Shown here piece after piece: positions 62,490 to 64,000 of a DNA stretch of 64,000 nt (position 1 is its first letter; each line of letters begins with the position of its first letter). This DNA is from Amycolatopsis benzoatilytica AK 16/65 (GTDB lineage Bacteria; Actinomycetota; Actinomycetes; Mycobacteriales; Pseudonocardiaceae). The notes under the pieces are model-generated. The model was not told the DNA's origin. It saw only the letters and a program-made list of their open reading frames with translations, and made no database searches. The stretch is taken from NCBI RefSeq assembly GCF_000383915.1, contig NZ_KB912942.1, forward strand, positions 5,296,367-5,360,366, read 5' to 3'. Made by a program: the position numbers and the translations under genes.

Positions 62490-63629
62490 TTGTCCACATT
62501 GGACGGAATCCGGGTGCTGGACCTGTCCCGGGTGCTCGCCGGGCCGTTCTGCACGAGCATGCTCGCCGATCTGGGCGCGGACGTCGTCAAGGTCGAGCCC
62601 CCGGGCGGGGACGACACCCGGCACCTCGGTCCGTTCCGCGACGGGACCAGCGTCTACTTCGCCATGCTCAACCGCGGCAAGCGCGGCATCAGCCTCAATC
62701 TGAAAGACGACGGCGACCGGGCGGAGTTCCTCCGCCTCGCCGAGCGCGCCGACGTGGTCGTCGAGAACTTCCGGCCCGGAGTCGCCGACCGGCTCGGCGT
62801 CGGAGCGGGCGAAGTCCTCCGCCGGAACCCGCGCGCCGTGTACGCCAGCATCTCCGGTTTCGGTCAGCACGGCGCACTGGCCGGGCGACCGGCCTACGAC
62901 CTGATCGTGCAGGCGATGTCCGGGCTCATGGCCGCCACCGGCGAGCCGGACGGCGAGCCGACGAGAGTGGGCGAGTCGCTGGCCGACGTGATCGCCGGAC
63001 TGTACGGCGCGTGGGCAGTGTGCGCCGCACTCGTCCAGCGCGAGCGCACCGGGGCAGGACAGCATCTCGACATCGCCATGCTCGACGCCATGGTGTCGCT
63101 GCAAGTCACCAATGCGAGCCTGCTCGCGGCCACCGGTGCGGCACCGGGCCGAGTCGGGAACCGGCATCCTGTGACGACCCCGTTCGGTGCCTACCGCGCC
63201 GCCGACGGGCAGGTGGTGCTGGCCGCCGCCAACGACCGGACCTTCCAGGCGGTGCTCGCCATGATCGAGCGCCCCGGGCTGGCCGGCGACCCGAGGCTGC
63301 GGACCGATGCCGACCGCACCGCCCACGAGCCTTGGCTGCGGGGCATCATCGAGGACTGGACGAGCACCCGCAAGATCGAGGAGATCGTCGGCCACGCGGA
63401 GACGCACGGCGTGCCCGCCGGGCCGGTACAGGATCTGACGGCGGCATTCGGCGCGGTGCACGGCCGGGGCGTGCTCGGCCGGCTGCACGACGCCACCCTC
63501 GGCGAACTGGCCTGTCTCCGCCAGCCGGTCCGCTTCGGCGCGGCCGATCCCCAGCCTCGCCGGGCCGCCGAAGTGCCCAGGCTCGGTGCCGACCGCGCCC
63601 AAGTGCTCCGGGACTGGCTGGACGCGTGA
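62490..63629 (+). CDS. CaiB/BaiF family (class III) CoA-transferase
   Basis: 379 residues from the TTG at 62490, preceded by AAAGGAG; the upstream frame is unlike the family. Class III signatures: IRVLDLSRVLAGPFCTSMLA, DLGADVVKVEPPGGDDTR, the catalytic Asp in GRPAYDLIVQAMSGLM (~residue 138) and the long C-terminal IEDWTSTRKIEEIVGHAE. It transfers CoA between a donor thioester and an acid. Its divergent pairing with an acyl-CoA dehydrogenase suggests a small acid-degradation pathway. Confidence 0.93.
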   Translation: MSTLDGIRVLDLSRVLAGPFCTSMLADLGADVVKVEPPGGDDTRHLGPFRDGTSVYFAMLNRGKRGISLNLKDDGDRAEFLRLAERADVVVENFRPGVADRLGVGAGEVLRRNPRAVYASISGFGQHGALAGRPAYDLIVQAMSGLMAATGEPDGEPTRVGESLADVIAGLYGAWAVCAALVQRERTGAGQHLDIAMLDAMVSLQVTNASLLAATGAAPGRVGNRHPVTTPFGAYRAADGQVVLAAANDRTFQAVLAMIERPGLAGDPRLRTDADRTAHEPWLRGIIEDWTSTRKIEEIVGHAETHGVPAGPVQDLTAAFGAVHGRGVLGRLHDATLGELACLRQPVRFGAADPQPRRAAEVPRLGADRAQVLRDWLDA

Positions 63630-64000
63630 GCAGGTAATGCGTTTCGTTATGGACAATGCGCGAAGGGCATAGTACGCGTGTCGGCTGGTCCCGGTTCAAA
63701 GCCAACAATCGCGGCTCTGGTTCGCCCATTCCCGAAAGGCCACCCAGCCCGCTCCGATCAGTCCGCACGCCTCCGCCGCTGGTGGCAACTGCATCCGACG
63801 GGTCCAGCATGGTCGGCTGCCCCGTGCCTAAGCATCACCCGGGGCATAGGCGTCGAGGTAAAGGCCATTCTCGGCGTTGTGGACGAGTTGGGAGGCCGCC
63901 GATCACTGGGCCCGCGTCTACGCGACCAAGACCCTCGTGACAGCCCTGGACAGCCGTCGCGGCGCAGCCCGAACCCGCATCGTCGAGCACCAACCCGGAA
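63630..64000. other. no recognisable gene to window end
   Basis: 371 bases with short frames on both strands. A plus-strand frame near the end (WEAADHWARVYATKTLVTAL) might be the start of a gene that continues beyond the window, but I cannot name it. Confidence 0.4.

Overview
The window is about 70% G+C, with NNG/NNC-rich codon use, many GTG/TTG starts, Shine-Dalgarno sequences of the GGAGG type, a SARP/AfsR regulator, PucR and IclR regulators and an iniBAC-type locus. This points to a filamentous actinomycete, most likely of the Pseudonocardiaceae (Amycolatopsis-like). The genus is inference from gene content; no rRNA is present.

Layout. 0-8 kb: the end of an MFS transporter, a secreted S53 peptidase (sedolisin), a SARP/AfsR-type regulator, a secreted protein and an orphan sugar-binding lipoprotein. 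8-13.2 kb (minus strand): CapA-like lipoprotein, DNA polymerase IV with a small winged-helix regulator and a membrane protein, and an ABC-2 exporter. 13.4-14.7 kb: a macrolide-type glycosyltransferase, preceded by an apparently leaderless 11-codon ORF containing Arg-Leu-Arg and by RNA complementary to its ribosome-binding site; this looks like a drug-inducible attenuator. 14.9-19.2 kb: a four-gene overlapping operon for polar amino-acid uptake (binding protein, permease, ATPase) ending in a PLP-enzyme/YheO/HTH fusion. 19.3-29 kb: an iniBAC-like locus (IniB, two dynamin-like GTPases) divergent from a membrane-anchored Hsp70-like protein and a LuxR/MalT-type regulator. 29-32.5 kb: Moco oxidoreductase with its flavin reductase, a pentapeptide-repeat protein and an unknown protein. 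32.5-35.3 kb: a complete IS21-family element with 4-bp target duplication and a zinc-ribbon passenger. 35.5-38.6 kb: a cNMP-domain histidine kinase coupled to a receiver/thioredoxin-reductase-like fusion. 38.7-40.6 kb: a secreted beta-helix protein. 41.2 kb: tRNA-Ala(GGC).

41.3-46.9 kb is a decayed accessory patch bounded by ~106-bp imperfect direct repeats. It contains a 5'-truncated Rhs protein with an intact C-terminal tip and an adjacent candidate immunity gene, a broken nuclease-toxin remnant, a broken SUKH immunity gene, a sigma-like remnant, and two degenerate type I-E-like CRISPR repeats separated by exactly 32 nt.

47.2-63.6 kb is catabolic. Divergent from an AraC regulator, a three-gene operon encodes a FAD-monooxygenase/alpha-beta-hydrolase fusion, maleylacetate reductase and hydroxyquinol 1,2-dioxygenase: a route from a (probably acylated) resorcinol-type aromatic to 3-oxoadipate. 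Then come an MFS-SDR-RbsD/FucU-IclR cluster, an NCS1 permease with a divergent PucR regulator, and a divergent acyl-CoA dehydrogenase/class III CoA-transferase pair. The last 370 bases show no recognisable gene.
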